Origin: Tunturiibacter empetritectus | Lineage (GTDB): Bacteria > Acidobacteriota > Terriglobia > Terriglobales > Acidobacteriaceae | Length of the DNA: 64,000 nt | Reading direction: 5' to 3' | Assembly (NCBI RefSeq): GCF_013410875.1 | Contig: NZ_JACCCU010000001.1 | Location: 1,798,001 to 1,862,000 of the forward strand | Part shown: positions 53,735 to 61,716 of the stretch, piece after piece | Numbering within the stretch: position 1 is the first letter of the stretch | Layout of the letters: every line of letters starts with the position of its first letter | The notes under the pieces: model-generated | Told to the model about the DNA's origin: nothing | The model's input: only the letters and a program-made list of their open reading frames with translations | The model's database searches: none | Position numbers and translations under genes: made by a program

Positions 53735-54340
53735 TTATGCGTACTTTCGAAGAACCCCCAGGACCTTGCCCTGGATGCTGACATTGGCGGCTGGAGCGTA
53801 GATGGGAGACATCTCGGTATTGGAGGGTTGGAGGCGGATCATGCTGCCCTCGCGGTAGAAGCGCTTGAGGGTTGCGTCGGAGCCGTCGATCAGAGCGACG
53901 ATGATCTCGCCCTCGCGAGCGGTACGGGTGCGCTCGACCAGAACGTAGTCGCCGGAGACGATGTGTTCGTCGCGCATGGAGTCGCCTCGGACTTCGAGAG
54001 CAAAGACCTCGCGGTTGCCGATGATGTCTGAGAGGGAGATGCTCTCAGCGCTCTCGATCGCTTCTACAGGCTTGCCAGCGGCGATGCGGCCCAGCAACGG
54101 GAGGCGGTCGGAGCCCTTTTTACTGCTGCGCGCGGGAAGGACGTCGATCGAACGGCTGCGATTGTGCGCGCGCTGGAGGAGGCCCTTATTCTGGAGGTTG
54201 GTGATGTGTTTATGGACGGTGGCGAGGGAGCTGAGGCCCAGACCGCTGGCGATCTCCTCGTAGGAGGGCGAGTAGCCATTCTTCTGGGTGAAGCCGGAAA
54301 GAAAGTCAATGACCTCTTTTTGTCGCCGTGTAATTGCCAT
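53735..54340 (-). CDS. lexA: LexA repressor
   Basis: 201 residues. An N-terminal winged helix (about 1-65: TRRQKEVIDFLSGFTQKNGY, and the recognition helix SSLATVHKHITNL) binds SOS boxes. The self-cleavage site is the Ala-Gly in GRIAAGKPVEA. The catalytic Ser is in RGDSMRDEHI and the Lys in DATLKRFYR, so RecA-stimulated autocleavage should work. I looked for GAAC/GTTC-type boxes upstream and saw none, so the local operator may differ. Confidence 0.96.
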   Translation of the reverse strand: MAITRRQKEVIDFLSGFTQKNGYSPSYEEIASGLGLSSLATVHKHITNLQNKGLLQRAHNRSRSIDVLPARSSKKGSDRLPLLGRIAAGKPVEAIESAESISLSDIIGNREVFALEVRGDSMRDEHIVSGDYVLVERTRTAREGEIIVALIDGSDATLKRFYREGSMIRLQPSNTEMSPIYAPAANVSIQGKVLGVLRKYA

Positions 54341-54474
54341 GCGGATGATTGTAGCGAATAAAAAGCGAATTGCAAGAGGATCTTTCGAGTTAATTTTATC
54401 GAGGGGGATTCGAGGAGCACTCGCGGTAGAGAGAGCGGAGATGGAGATGATGAGGATATGGATATGCTGATTCC

Positions 54475-55521
54475 ATGAAAACTTCTATGAAGCTGGTTCG
54501 CATCTCCGGGTTGATGATGGCCTTGGTGCTCTTTGTGTCCGCGGGGTGGACCGAGGAGGCACAGAAGATTGCCGAGTTGGGAAGCTGCACTTTGGAGAAC
54601 GGTAACGTGGTGTTGGATTGCAGGGTTGGGTATCGCACCTTTGGCACCTTGAACGCTGACAGGTCGAATGTCGTGGTGATGCCTTCCTGGCTGAATGGAC
54701 GGAGTGAGGATCTGGTGCCTCTCTTTGGGAATGACGAGACTGGACATCGGCTGGTGGATACGTCACGGTTCTTCGGGGTGGCCTTCGATGTGTTCGGGGA
54801 TGGGGTCTCTTCGTCGCCATCCAATAGCAGGCGGCAGCATGGGCCGGAGTTTCCGGTGTTCACGATGGAGGACATAGTGCGTGCGCAGTATCGCGTGTTG
54901 ACCGAGGTGCTGCACGTGCGGCATGTGCACGCGGCCGTGGGGCTGTCGATGGGCGGAGAGCAGGTGTTTGCGTGGGCGGTCCTGTATCCGAAGTTCGTCG
55001 ATCTTGCGGTGCCGATTGTGGGGACCCCACAGGTAACGAGCTTTGATCTGCTATCAAAGCAGATCGTGATCGATGCGATCGAGTCGGACCCCGACTACAA
55101 GGATGGGCGGTATGTGACGGAGCCGCAGTTGAAGCTTGCCAATGCGATCGGAACGATGATTGTGAGCGCGCCGCAATATCGAAACGCTGAGGTTCCGAGA
55201 GCGCAGTTTGCACAGTGGTTGAAGACGATCGAGTCCCCGCAACGACAGGACGCGAATGACAGGGTGTGGCAGGCGAAGGCGATCATGCATCACGATGTGC
55301 TGCATGGAAGAACGATCGGCGAGGTTGCGCGGGAAGTGCCCGTGAAGTTCCTGGTTATTGTGGCGGCAGAGGATCGAATGGTAACTCCGCAGCCTGCGCT
55401 GGAGTGGGCGAAGGCTGTGGGGGCGGAGACGTACGTTTCGACGGGAAGTTGCGCGCACTTGATCATGAACTGCGACGCTGAAGCTGTGTCGTCGCGGGTG
55501 GAGCGGTTTTTGGCGAGGTAG
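54475..55521 (+). CDS. Exported MetX-like alpha/beta hydrolase
   Basis: 348 residues with a signal peptide (about 1-25, LMMALVLFVSAGWTEEA). The fold matches homoserine O-acetyltransferase-like hydrolases: VGYRTFGTLNADRSNVVVMP, the nucleophile elbow VGLSMGGEQVFAW (Ser at about residue 161), the Asp in VAAEDRMVTPQ and the His in GSCAHLIMNC. An exported location argues against a real MetX role in methionine synthesis. Substrate unknown. Confidence 0.82.
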   Translation: MKTSMKLVRISGLMMALVLFVSAGWTEEAQKIAELGSCTLENGNVVLDCRVGYRTFGTLNADRSNVVVMPSWLNGRSEDLVPLFGNDETGHRLVDTSRFFGVAFDVFGDGVSSSPSNSRRQHGPEFPVFTMEDIVRAQYRVLTEVLHVRHVHAAVGLSMGGEQVFAWAVLYPKFVDLAVPIVGTPQVTSFDLLSKQIVIDAIESDPDYKDGRYVTEPQLKLANAIGTMIVSAPQYRNAEVPRAQFAQWLKTIESPQRQDANDRVWQAKAIMHHDVLHGRTIGEVAREVPVKFLVIVAAEDRMVTPQPALEWAKAVGAETYVSTGSCAHLIMNCDAEAVSSRVERFLAR

Positions 55522-55607
55522 TGCAAAAATTCCCGTTTTGAAATTGTCCCCCAAAAAAGACTGTGAAGAACTCTTGTCAGGATGAGCCGGATGCACCAAG
55601 GTAATAA

Positions 55608-55649
55608 CACACCACCGAAACGGTAACGCAATTTCGGTTGGACGGTGTG
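55608..55649 (+). promoter_or_regulatory. Nested hairpin in the leader of the response regulator gene
   Basis: The outer arms CACACC and GGTGTG enclose an inner pair ACCGAAA/TTTCGGT with loop CGGTAACGCAA. The structure ends 35 bases before the ATG at 55684, between the preceding gene and the GGGAG ribosome site. It could be an RNA control element or a protein-binding palindrome. Confidence 0.4.
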
Positions 55650-55683
55650 ACCTGAACAACTTGATTGTGCTTTGGGAGACGAA

Positions 55684-56427
55684 ATGCGAGTTCTGATTGT
55701 GGAAGACGATGCAGCTTTGGGGTTGTTTCTCCAAAAGGGTTTGAAGCTGGAGGGGCACCAGGTGGATTGGGTAGCTGATGGCGAGGCTGGGTTGCGGCAT
55801 GCGGAGGAACATCGTCCGGACCTGATCGTCCTGGACCTGAGTCTTCCGCGAAAAGATGGAACCGAAGTGCTGGCGGAGATGAGCGGGCGCTTCGATGAGA
55901 CCTCGGTACTTGTGCTGACTGGCCGCAGCTCGGTGGAAGAGCGGATCAAATGTTTGAACCTTGGCGCGGATGATTGTCTGCTGAAACCGTTCAGTTTTCA
56001 TGAACTAACTGCGCGTTGCCGGGCATTACTGCGGCGGCGGGAGCAGTTCGCCGACCCGGTGCTCCGGCATGGCGACGTCGAGCTGAACCGGATGGAGCGC
56101 AAGGTAATGCGGAACGGTCAGCTGGTGGATCTGACAGTGAAGGAGTTCAGCCTGCTGGAGTTTTTGCTGATGCGGCGCGGGCAGTGCTGCAGCCGGAGCG
56201 AGCTGCTGCGGGATGTCTGGCAGATGTCTCCTGATGCCGGGACCAACGTGGTGGACGTGTACATCAACTATCTGCGGCGCAAACTGGCGGCGGCAAGCGT
56301 GGATGGCGACCTAGGGTACTCGGTCATCGAGACAGTGCGAGGAGAAGGTTACCGGATGAGCAGCGGGCGCAAGAGTGTGAACCGGGTTGACGTGCTTCCG
56401 GTGAGTGCGGCGTATGCCGGTGCATGA
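55684..56427 (+). CDS. OmpR-family response regulator
   Basis: 247 residues from the ATG at 55684, with GGGAG upstream. Receiver (about 1-115): acidic pocket VEDDAAL, phosphorylation site IVLDLSLPRKDG, and the KPFSFHEL lysine. The C-terminal winged helix (about 130-230) has KEFSLLEFLLMRRGQCCSRS and the wing DVYINYLRRKLAAA. Its operon partners are a histidine kinase-like fragment and an NtrC-like regulator, then a flagellar operon, so control of motility genes is likely, although that is inference. Confidence 0.93.
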   Translation: MRVLIVEDDAALGLFLQKGLKLEGHQVDWVADGEAGLRHAEEHRPDLIVLDLSLPRKDGTEVLAEMSGRFDETSVLVLTGRSSVEERIKCLNLGADDCLLKPFSFHELTARCRALLRRREQFADPVLRHGDVELNRMERKVMRNGQLVDLTVKEFSLLEFLLMRRGQCCSRSELLRDVWQMSPDAGTNVVDVYINYLRRKLAAASVDGDLGYSVIETVRGEGYRMSSGRKSVNRVDVLPVSAAYAGA

Positions 56428-56674
56428 GCTTGCGCAACAGGGTCGCGCGGAGTTTGTGGAGCGCCTTGACGTCGCTTTGCACGGCCTTTGCCAGCCGTTG
56501 ACGGTGCTGCAGTGCAGGCTGGCGATGGGCGAGATGATCGGCGAGCCTAATGCGATGCTGGAGGCGATTCGAGAGGCTCTGAAGGAATGTGTGCGGTTGA
56601 ACCAGACGGTTGGAACGATGCGAACGATGTTGCAGCAGGTGAAGGCGGATACGAACGACGAGAGGATAGGGTGA
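56405..56674 (+). CDS. Stand-alone DHp-like (HisKA) protein
   Basis: 89 residues from a GTG (56405) or the ATG at 56414, overlapping the response regulator by about 20 bases. The sequence LDVALHGLCQPLTVLQCRLAMGEM looks like a histidine-kinase H-box (H-x-L-x-x-P-L-T) and the first dimerisation helix, and the rest is a second helix rich in Leu/Met. No ATP-binding domain follows. It could act as a phosphotransfer or decoy partner for the upstream receiver. Confidence 0.65.
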   Translation: MRRMPVHELAQQGRAEFVERLDVALHGLCQPLTVLQCRLAMGEMIGEPNAMLEAIREALKECVRLNQTVGTMRTMLQQVKADTNDERIG

Positions 56675-58077
56675 CGGTGATGGGCATGGGACGGGAGTCG
56701 GTGTTGAATATGGATGCAGCCGAGGTGGCTGCTGTGCGGACGGTGGTATTGGCCAGCGCGGATGCGGGATTGAGGCAGCGGCTTCGTGCCTCTCTTACAG
56801 GGCTGCGATGGCAGGTTCGCGAGGCCAGTGGCGGAGCGGAGGCAATGGCGCAGCTTGAGGACGCTCGGTCGGAGGCGCTGCTGGTGGATAGCTGGCTGCC
56901 GGATCTCGAAGTGGGTGAGTTCGCGAGCGTGATTCGGATGATGTACCCGGCGATGGAGTTGCTCCGGGTGGATGGTGGCGCAGACGGTGGGGCTCGGAGT
57001 CCACGGCGTAATGAGTTGCTGCATGCGTTGCGTGAGGCCCAAAATACTCCGGTGCACGCTCCGGTGAACGATACGGCAGCGTGGGCTGCGGCTCCGGTTT
57101 CGGTCCCTGCGCCTGCGGCCACCACTGCTTCTGCTGCAGGAGCGAGGGCGCCGATTCGGATGCCTTCTCCAGTGCGAAAAGATGTGGACCAGAGCGAGGC
57201 TCGGGAGAGAGAAGAGCAGGTTCGGCTGGAGTCGACGAGGCAGGCGCTTGCGGTTCTGCTGGGACGGGAGGAGACAACGCGGCCTGCAGCAAAGAACGAG
57301 GCGATGTTGCCCGAGATGATTGGTGCAAGCGAACCGATGCGCGAACTGACACGGTTGATCCGTCTGGTGGCTCCCCGGTCAACGACTGTGCTGATTGAAG
57401 GGGAGACAGGTACCGGAAAAGAGGTTGTAGCGCGGGCCTTGCATCGCTTGAGTGAGCGGGCGGGAAAGTCCTTTGCGGTGTTGAACTGCGCGGCGATTCC
57501 TGAGGCTCTGCTGGAGGCTGAACTGTTTGGACATACGCGCGGAGCCTTTACTGGCGCGGTGCAGTCACGAACCGGGCGGATCGAAGCCGCGCATGGGGGA
57601 ACGCTCTTCCTGGATGAGATTGGGGAGATGCCGATGGCACTGCAGGCGAAGATGCTGCGGTTTCTGGAGTGCGGAGAGTTGCAGCGTGTTGGTGATAACG
57701 AGACGATGCGCGTGGATGTGAGGGTGATCGCGGCGACGCATCAACCGTTGGAGAAGCTGGCTACAAGCACTGGCGCAGAGAGGACGTTTCGGTTGGATCT
57801 CTACCATCGGCTGGCTGTCTTCCCGGTGGAGGTGCCGGCGTTGCGGGATCGGATGGACGATCTTGGACTGTTGGCGGAGCACATCCTGGAGCAGATGGGG
57901 CAGGAGATGCCGCGCAAACGGTTGACCGTTGAGGCGGAGGCGAAGCTCTACGAACACAGCTGGCCAGGCAATGTGCGGGAGCTGATGCACGTGCTGGAGC
58001 GTGGCGCAATTCTGGCAGCAGAGAAGATGGAGATTGGGGAGGAAGAGATTCGTTTCCGGCGGGCCACTCGGAGTTAA
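56671..58077 (+). CDS. NtrC-like sigma-54 activator lacking a DNA-binding domain
   Basis: 468 residues from the GTG at 56671 (GTGA overlap with the previous stop); the ATG at 56680 is the alternative. An N-terminal receiver-like region keeps an acceptor-like Asp in LLVDSWLPDLE but lacks the acidic pair and the C-terminal Lys, so it is probably a pseudo-receiver. The AAA+ core is complete: GETGTGKEVVARALH, GHTRGAFTGA (sigma-54 contact), GGTLFLDEIGEMP and RLDLYHRLAVFPVEVPALR. It ends about 25 residues after the AAA+ lid with no Fis-type helix-turn-helix, as in FlgR/CtcC-type regulators. It probably drives flagellar sigma-54 promoters. Confidence 0.88.
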   Translation: MTVMGMGRESVLNMDAAEVAAVRTVVLASADAGLRQRLRASLTGLRWQVREASGGAEAMAQLEDARSEALLVDSWLPDLEVGEFASVIRMMYPAMELLRVDGGADGGARSPRRNELLHALREAQNTPVHAPVNDTAAWAAAPVSVPAPAATTASAAGARAPIRMPSPVRKDVDQSEAREREEQVRLESTRQALAVLLGREETTRPAAKNEAMLPEMIGASEPMRELTRLIRLVAPRSTTVLIEGETGTGKEVVARALHRLSERAGKSFAVLNCAAIPEALLEAELFGHTRGAFTGAVQSRTGRIEAAHGGTLFLDEIGEMPMALQAKMLRFLECGELQRVGDNETMRVDVRVIAATHQPLEKLATSTGAERTFRLDLYHRLAVFPVEVPALRDRMDDLGLLAEHILEQMGQEMPRKRLTVEAEAKLYEHSWPGNVRELMHVLERGAILAAEKMEIGEEEIRFRRATRS

Positions 58078-58541
58078 GACGAGTGGCCTGGGAGTAGGGA
58101 GGGTGGACTGGAGCCAGGATGTCGTTTGGAGTCGAGGGCTGTTGGCCGAAGCCAGGTTGGCTGGCTTTAAGTCGAGGCTGCTGGCCGTGCTCGTCTAAAA
58201 ATCACGGATTGAGATCATCTAAGATGAGACGAAGTCGAGCTCGCCTAAAAAATAGTTGAAAATCGTGGCGTATTTTTAGTCAGGCAAAGAGTGGATGCTA
58301 AAACACCACCTTCACCACACATCTCACCACGTCTTCACCACCAAAACACCACAGCCAAAACCATGTTTTCTCGGAAAACCCCTGCAAAATCCATCTAAAT
58401 ACCAGACGAAAAAAACTTCATACAATCCCCCAAACTTCGAACCCCGATCTCTGATTTTTTAAACGATCATGATTCCGAATTTTCAGGCAATCTGTGGGTG
58501 ATGGACAGTTCGGGATCGGAAGTTGATAAGAGCGCTCTCAT
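58078..58541. other. AT-rich region ahead of the flagellar remnant operon
   Basis: 464 bases, poor in G after 58200. They hold the second CACCA array (58300) and a strong terminator (58531-58555). The place where flgB and the first third of flgC are expected has no trace of either in any frame. Confidence 0.5.
58262..58370 (+). repeat. Phased CACCA array, copy 2
   Basis: CACCA at offsets 5, 14, 26, 37 and 48 from the leading AAAA (first at 58304), the same offsets as the copy at 27881. The upstream shared wording TGGCG, TTTT and GTC at similar distances suggests that the repeat unit extends about 40 bases to the left. Confidence 0.6.
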
Positions 58542-58558
58542 TTGAGGGCGCTTTTGTT
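58531..58558 (+). terminator. Rho-independent terminator at the flgC deletion edge
   Basis: AGCGCTCTC pairs with GAGGGCGCT (one T-G wobble) around the loop ATTT, followed by TTTTGTTT. The flgC coding sequence resumes only four bases after the T-run. Confidence 0.75.
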
Positions 58559-58976
58559 TGATGGCGGGCCGTATCAGCGGCACCATGTGGTGTTTGAAGC
58601 TCAGAATGGCGGGACGTTTCAGGAGTCGATGGCGAACCAGTTGGGAGGTGGCTCGAGCGTTGGTGCTGGGAACGGCTTCAAAAATATCTACACCGGTGGG
58701 ATCAGTGGTGGTTTGAGCGGTGACTTGACGGCTGCCAATCCGACACCGGGCGGAGTTGAAGTGACTGGCGTGATCGCGGATGCAAGTAAGCCGCTGCAGC
58801 GCTATGACCCCTCGCATCCGGATGCGGGCCCGGATGGATTTGTAGCGTATCCCGATATCAATCCTCTGACGGAGATGGTGGATCTGATGGGTGCGACGCG
58901 ATCGTATGGGATGAATGCGTCGGCGATTACGGCGGAGAAGAGCATCTTCAACTCTTCGCTTGATCTTTTGAAGTAG
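58542..58976 (+). pseudogene. flgC: FlgC flagellar rod protein, 5' truncated
   Basis: The remaining product matches FlgC from the middle on: DGGPYQRHHVVFEA, VADA-like SKPLQRYDPSHPDAGPDGFV with YPDINPLTEMVDLMGATRSY, and the C-terminal helix. Normal FlgC (about 140 residues) starts with a 40-residue coiled helix that is absent. The only in-frame start is a TTG inside the terminator stem, so translation is doubtful. The insertion of sequence without flgB or the FlgC N-terminus points to deletion, not divergence. Confidence 0.8.
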
Positions 58977-59020
58977 AGCGATGGTGCAGGGCGCGACATA
59001 GGAAAAGCGGAGGAGGGATT

Positions 59021-59356
59021 GTGGTCGGATTGCCTGTTGGTTCTGGAGTGATGAACAGAGTAGGGACGGGAGGCCTCGATGATGGCTTCCTGAGTGACGT
59101 GGGGGTGGCGGCGTCGAACACAGGGGGCGCGAGCAGCGTGCCGTTTGCGGGGGTGTTGCAGTCGATGATGAAGGAGACGACGAAGCTCGACCAGAAGGCG
59201 TCTGAGGCCGTGACCGGGTTGTTGAATGGCTCGGGGGTTGAGGTGCACGACGCAATGATTGCGACGCAGAAGGCGAATATGGCGTTCGAGCTGGCGCTGC
59301 AGGTGCGGAACAAGGCAGTAGGCGCTTATCAGCAGATGATGGGCATGCAGTTCTAA
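59021..59356 (+). CDS. fliE: Flagellar hook-basal body protein FliE
   Basis: 111 residues from a GTG with GGAGGAGGG upstream. FliE links the MS ring to the rod. The conserved C-terminal part has MIATQKANMAFELALQVRNK and AVGAYQQMMGMQF, ending as usual. The N-terminus (Gly/Ser-rich) is variable in the family. Intact and of normal length, unlike its neighbours. Confidence 0.9.
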   Translation: MVGLPVGSGVMNRVGTGGLDDGFLSDVGVAASNTGGASSVPFAGVLQSMMKETTKLDQKASEAVTGLLNGSGVEVHDAMIATQKANMAFELALQVRNKAVGAYQQMMGMQF

Positions 59357-59388
59357 GAACTTAGGGTTCAGAAAGACACCGGGGCGAG

Positions 59389-60690
59389 ATGGCTGAGACA
59401 GAACAGGTTGGCGGGGCGGGGATGCAACGAGCGGGAGAAGCCGGCGCTGGTGTGGCTGGCGGTACACCGCTCGAGAAGACGCAGGCGATGGTCACGGCGA
59501 TGCGTGAGCAGCTGATGGCGATGCCTGCTGCGAAGAGGACGTGGCTGATCGCGGCTGGAGTTTTTCTGGCGGCTGTGTGCGCTGGGATGGTCTGGTTCGC
59601 CGGGCGTCCAGATTGGCGCGTGCTGTTCAGCGGGTTGGATGGGAAGGACGTGCAGCAGGTTTCGCAGGAGCTTGCAGCCGCGGGAATTCCATATGAGACG
59701 ACGGCGGATGGTGCAGGGGTGCAGGTGCCGTCGGATATGTTGGATAAGGCTCGGATGGAGGTCGCGGCGAAGGGGATGCCGCAGACGGGGCGACTGGGCT
59801 TTGAGTTGTTCGATAAGCCGAACTGGGTGGGAAGCGAGTTCGATGAGCGAGTGAACTATCAACGGGCTCTGGAGGGTGAACTCGAACACACGATTGGGAC
59901 GCTGGGTGTGGTGAAGTCGGCGCGGGTGCACCTAGTACTGCCACAGCCTTCGCTGTTTACCGCTGAAGAGAAGGTGGCGAAGGCTTCGGTGGTGTTGAAG
60001 CTTAAGAGGGATGCGCTCAATCCTGAGCAAGCAGATGCGATTCGTAGTCTCGTTGCGGGATCAGTGGAGAACCTGAGCACAGACCAGGTGACGCTGGTGG
60101 ATGCAGATGGGCGCGTGAACTTCAAGCCGCATTCGAGCAATGCGTCTGAAGCGGATGCAGAGCAGGCAATGGAGGCGAAGCTGGTTGCGATGCTGGAGCC
60201 CCTGGCTGGGCGTGACAATGTGCGCGCCACAGTGAATGTGAGTTACGACGAGGGGAGTGAGGAGCGGACCGACGAGGTCTACGACCCGACGGAGGTGGCG
60301 ACGCTGAGTATGCAGAAGAGCGAACAGACTTCGACAGGACGGGGAGGGCCTTCAGGTGTGCCTGGGACGGCAAGTAACTCGCCTGGCGCGTCGCCTGAGG
60401 GTGCGGTGGCAGGATCGCAGGTGGCCGCCGCGCCGGGTACTCCGCCGCTGCTGCAGAAGCAGGGTCAGTCGCTGCCGGTGTATCCGCAGCAGAGTGGAGC
60501 CCAGGGACAGAGCATTCACCAGGAGAATGAAACCTATGGAGTTACAAAACATCTGATGCATATGGAGAAGGGTCCGGGCCGGGTGCGGCGTGTGTCGGCT
60601 GCGGTGGTGGTGAACGATCGGAGCATAACTGAAGGTGCGGGCAAGTTGGAGCATGTGAGCCGAAGGTGGCGATTGGAATACGGGAGCTGA
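59389..60690 (+). CDS. fliF: FliF MS-ring protein, 3' truncated by a deletion
   Basis: 433 residues against 530-570 in the family. The N-terminal helix (about 51-70, WLIAAGVFLAAVCAGMVWFA) and ring-building motif regions are present: YscJ-like ELEHTIGTLGVVKSARVHLV, the RBM2-3 area and VRRVSAAVVVNDRSITEGAG. The sequence breaks off after KLEHV (about 60657) and reads ten unrelated residues to a stop. The C-terminal domain with the second membrane helix and the FliG-binding tail is gone. The break coincides with the start of the FliG remnant. Confidence 0.88.
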   Translation: MAETEQVGGAGMQRAGEAGAGVAGGTPLEKTQAMVTAMREQLMAMPAAKRTWLIAAGVFLAAVCAGMVWFAGRPDWRVLFSGLDGKDVQQVSQELAAAGIPYETTADGAGVQVPSDMLDKARMEVAAKGMPQTGRLGFELFDKPNWVGSEFDERVNYQRALEGELEHTIGTLGVVKSARVHLVLPQPSLFTAEEKVAKASVVLKLKRDALNPEQADAIRSLVAGSVENLSTDQVTLVDADGRVNFKPHSSNASEADAEQAMEAKLVAMLEPLAGRDNVRATVNVSYDEGSEERTDEVYDPTEVATLSMQKSEQTSTGRGGPSGVPGTASNSPGASPEGAVAGSQVAAAPGTPPLLQKQGQSLPVYPQQSGAQGQSIHQENETYGVTKHLMHMEKGPGRVRRVSAAVVVNDRSITEGAGKLEHVSRRWRLEYGS

Positions 60691-60995
60691 TGTTTGTGTT
60701 CGAAGATCTTTGCACGGTGCCGGCGGAGAGCATTCGCGAGTTTGTAAGCTCGGCCGACAAAAAGGTGCTTGCGATGGCGCTGAAGGGCGGAAAGGACAAT
60801 GTGAAGGCTCATTTGCTCAAGGCGATGAGTTCGCGCGCCGTCGATATGTTGAAGGAGGACATGGAGGTGATGGGACCGGTGCGGATGCGAGACGTCAACG
60901 CGGCCCAGCAGGAATTGCTGGCTCTGGCGAGGCAGCTCGAGAGCGAGGGCAGGATGATTCTGAAGATGGAGGTGGATGATGATCTCGCCGTCTGA
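60666..60995 (+). pseudogene. fliG: FliG rotor protein, only the C-terminal domain
   Basis: 109 residues matching the last third of FliG: IRELMFVFEDLCTVPAESI, the torque helix ALKGGKDNVKAHLLKAMSSR with AVDMLKEDMEVMGPVRM, and the tail EGRMILKMEVDDDLAV. The charged residues of the torque helix are kept. The FliF-binding N-terminal and middle domains (about 220 residues) are missing. The reading frame differs from that of the fliF fragment, so no fusion protein forms. A GTG at 60666 could allow a stand-alone domain to be made. Confidence 0.85.
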
Positions 60996-61716
60996 GAACA
61001 CTGGCGCAGAGGCTGGCCGCAGCACTGCGGTGGGGTTGCCCGAGAGGTTGATGAAACCCGGTGCGAGAAACGTGTCGCGACTTGAGTTTTATCCGTTAGA
61101 TCGGCTGGAGCCCGTTGCGGAGATCGTGGCAGAGGACAAGATTGTTGATGTAGAGGCTTTGCTGAAGGAAGAAGAGGCACTCGACGGACGGCTGCGATCG
61201 CACGCGGAGCAGGTGTCGGCACAGGTTGAAGAAGCGCGGAGTGAGGCGGTGGCTGAGGCTCGTCTTGTGTGGGGGGCCGAGCTTGACAAGAGGATTGCGC
61301 AGGAGCGTTCGCGGCTGCAAAAGATTGAAGAGGAGTTTCGCCAGGAACGGACGAGATACTTTGCCGGGGTGGAGGGCGAGGTGGTTCGGTTGGCGCTGGC
61401 TGTCGCTGCGCGGGTGCTGCATCGCGAGGTGAAGCTCGATCCACTTCTGTTGACGGGTGTAGTAAGAGTGGCGCTCGAGAAGGTTGCAAAGGATAGTGCG
61501 GTGGTGCTGCGCGTCCCTGTGGACGAGATTGAGATGTGGCAGGGGACGTTTGCTGCGCATCAGGGTGCCGCTATGAAGCTGGTGGAAGATGAGCGGCTAA
61601 AGACTGGCGAGTGCGTGCTCGAAACGAATGTTGGCAGAGTGGAGCTGGGTGTAAGCGCGCAGTTGGGGGAAATTGAGCGAGGCTTCTTCGATCTAATGCA
61701 GCAGAGGCCGGCATGA
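60976..61716 (+). CDS. fliH: Flagellar export stator protein FliH
   Basis: 246 residues, overlapping fliG by about 20 bases, with GGAGG upstream. FliH regulates the export ATPase FliI. A helical, Glu/Arg-rich coiled coil (about 60-150) has ALLKEEEALDGRLRSHAEQV, followed by the C-terminal FliH domain with LALAVAARVLHREVKLDPLL, VALEKVAKDSAVVLRVPVDE and LGEIERGFFDLM. Intact. Confidence 0.85.
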   Translation: MMISPSENTGAEAGRSTAVGLPERLMKPGARNVSRLEFYPLDRLEPVAEIVAEDKIVDVEALLKEEEALDGRLRSHAEQVSAQVEEARSEAVAEARLVWGAELDKRIAQERSRLQKIEEEFRQERTRYFAGVEGEVVRLALAVAARVLHREVKLDPLLLTGVVRVALEKVAKDSAVVLRVPVDEIEMWQGTFAAHQGAAMKLVEDERLKTGECVLETNVGRVELGVSAQLGEIERGFFDLMQQRPA

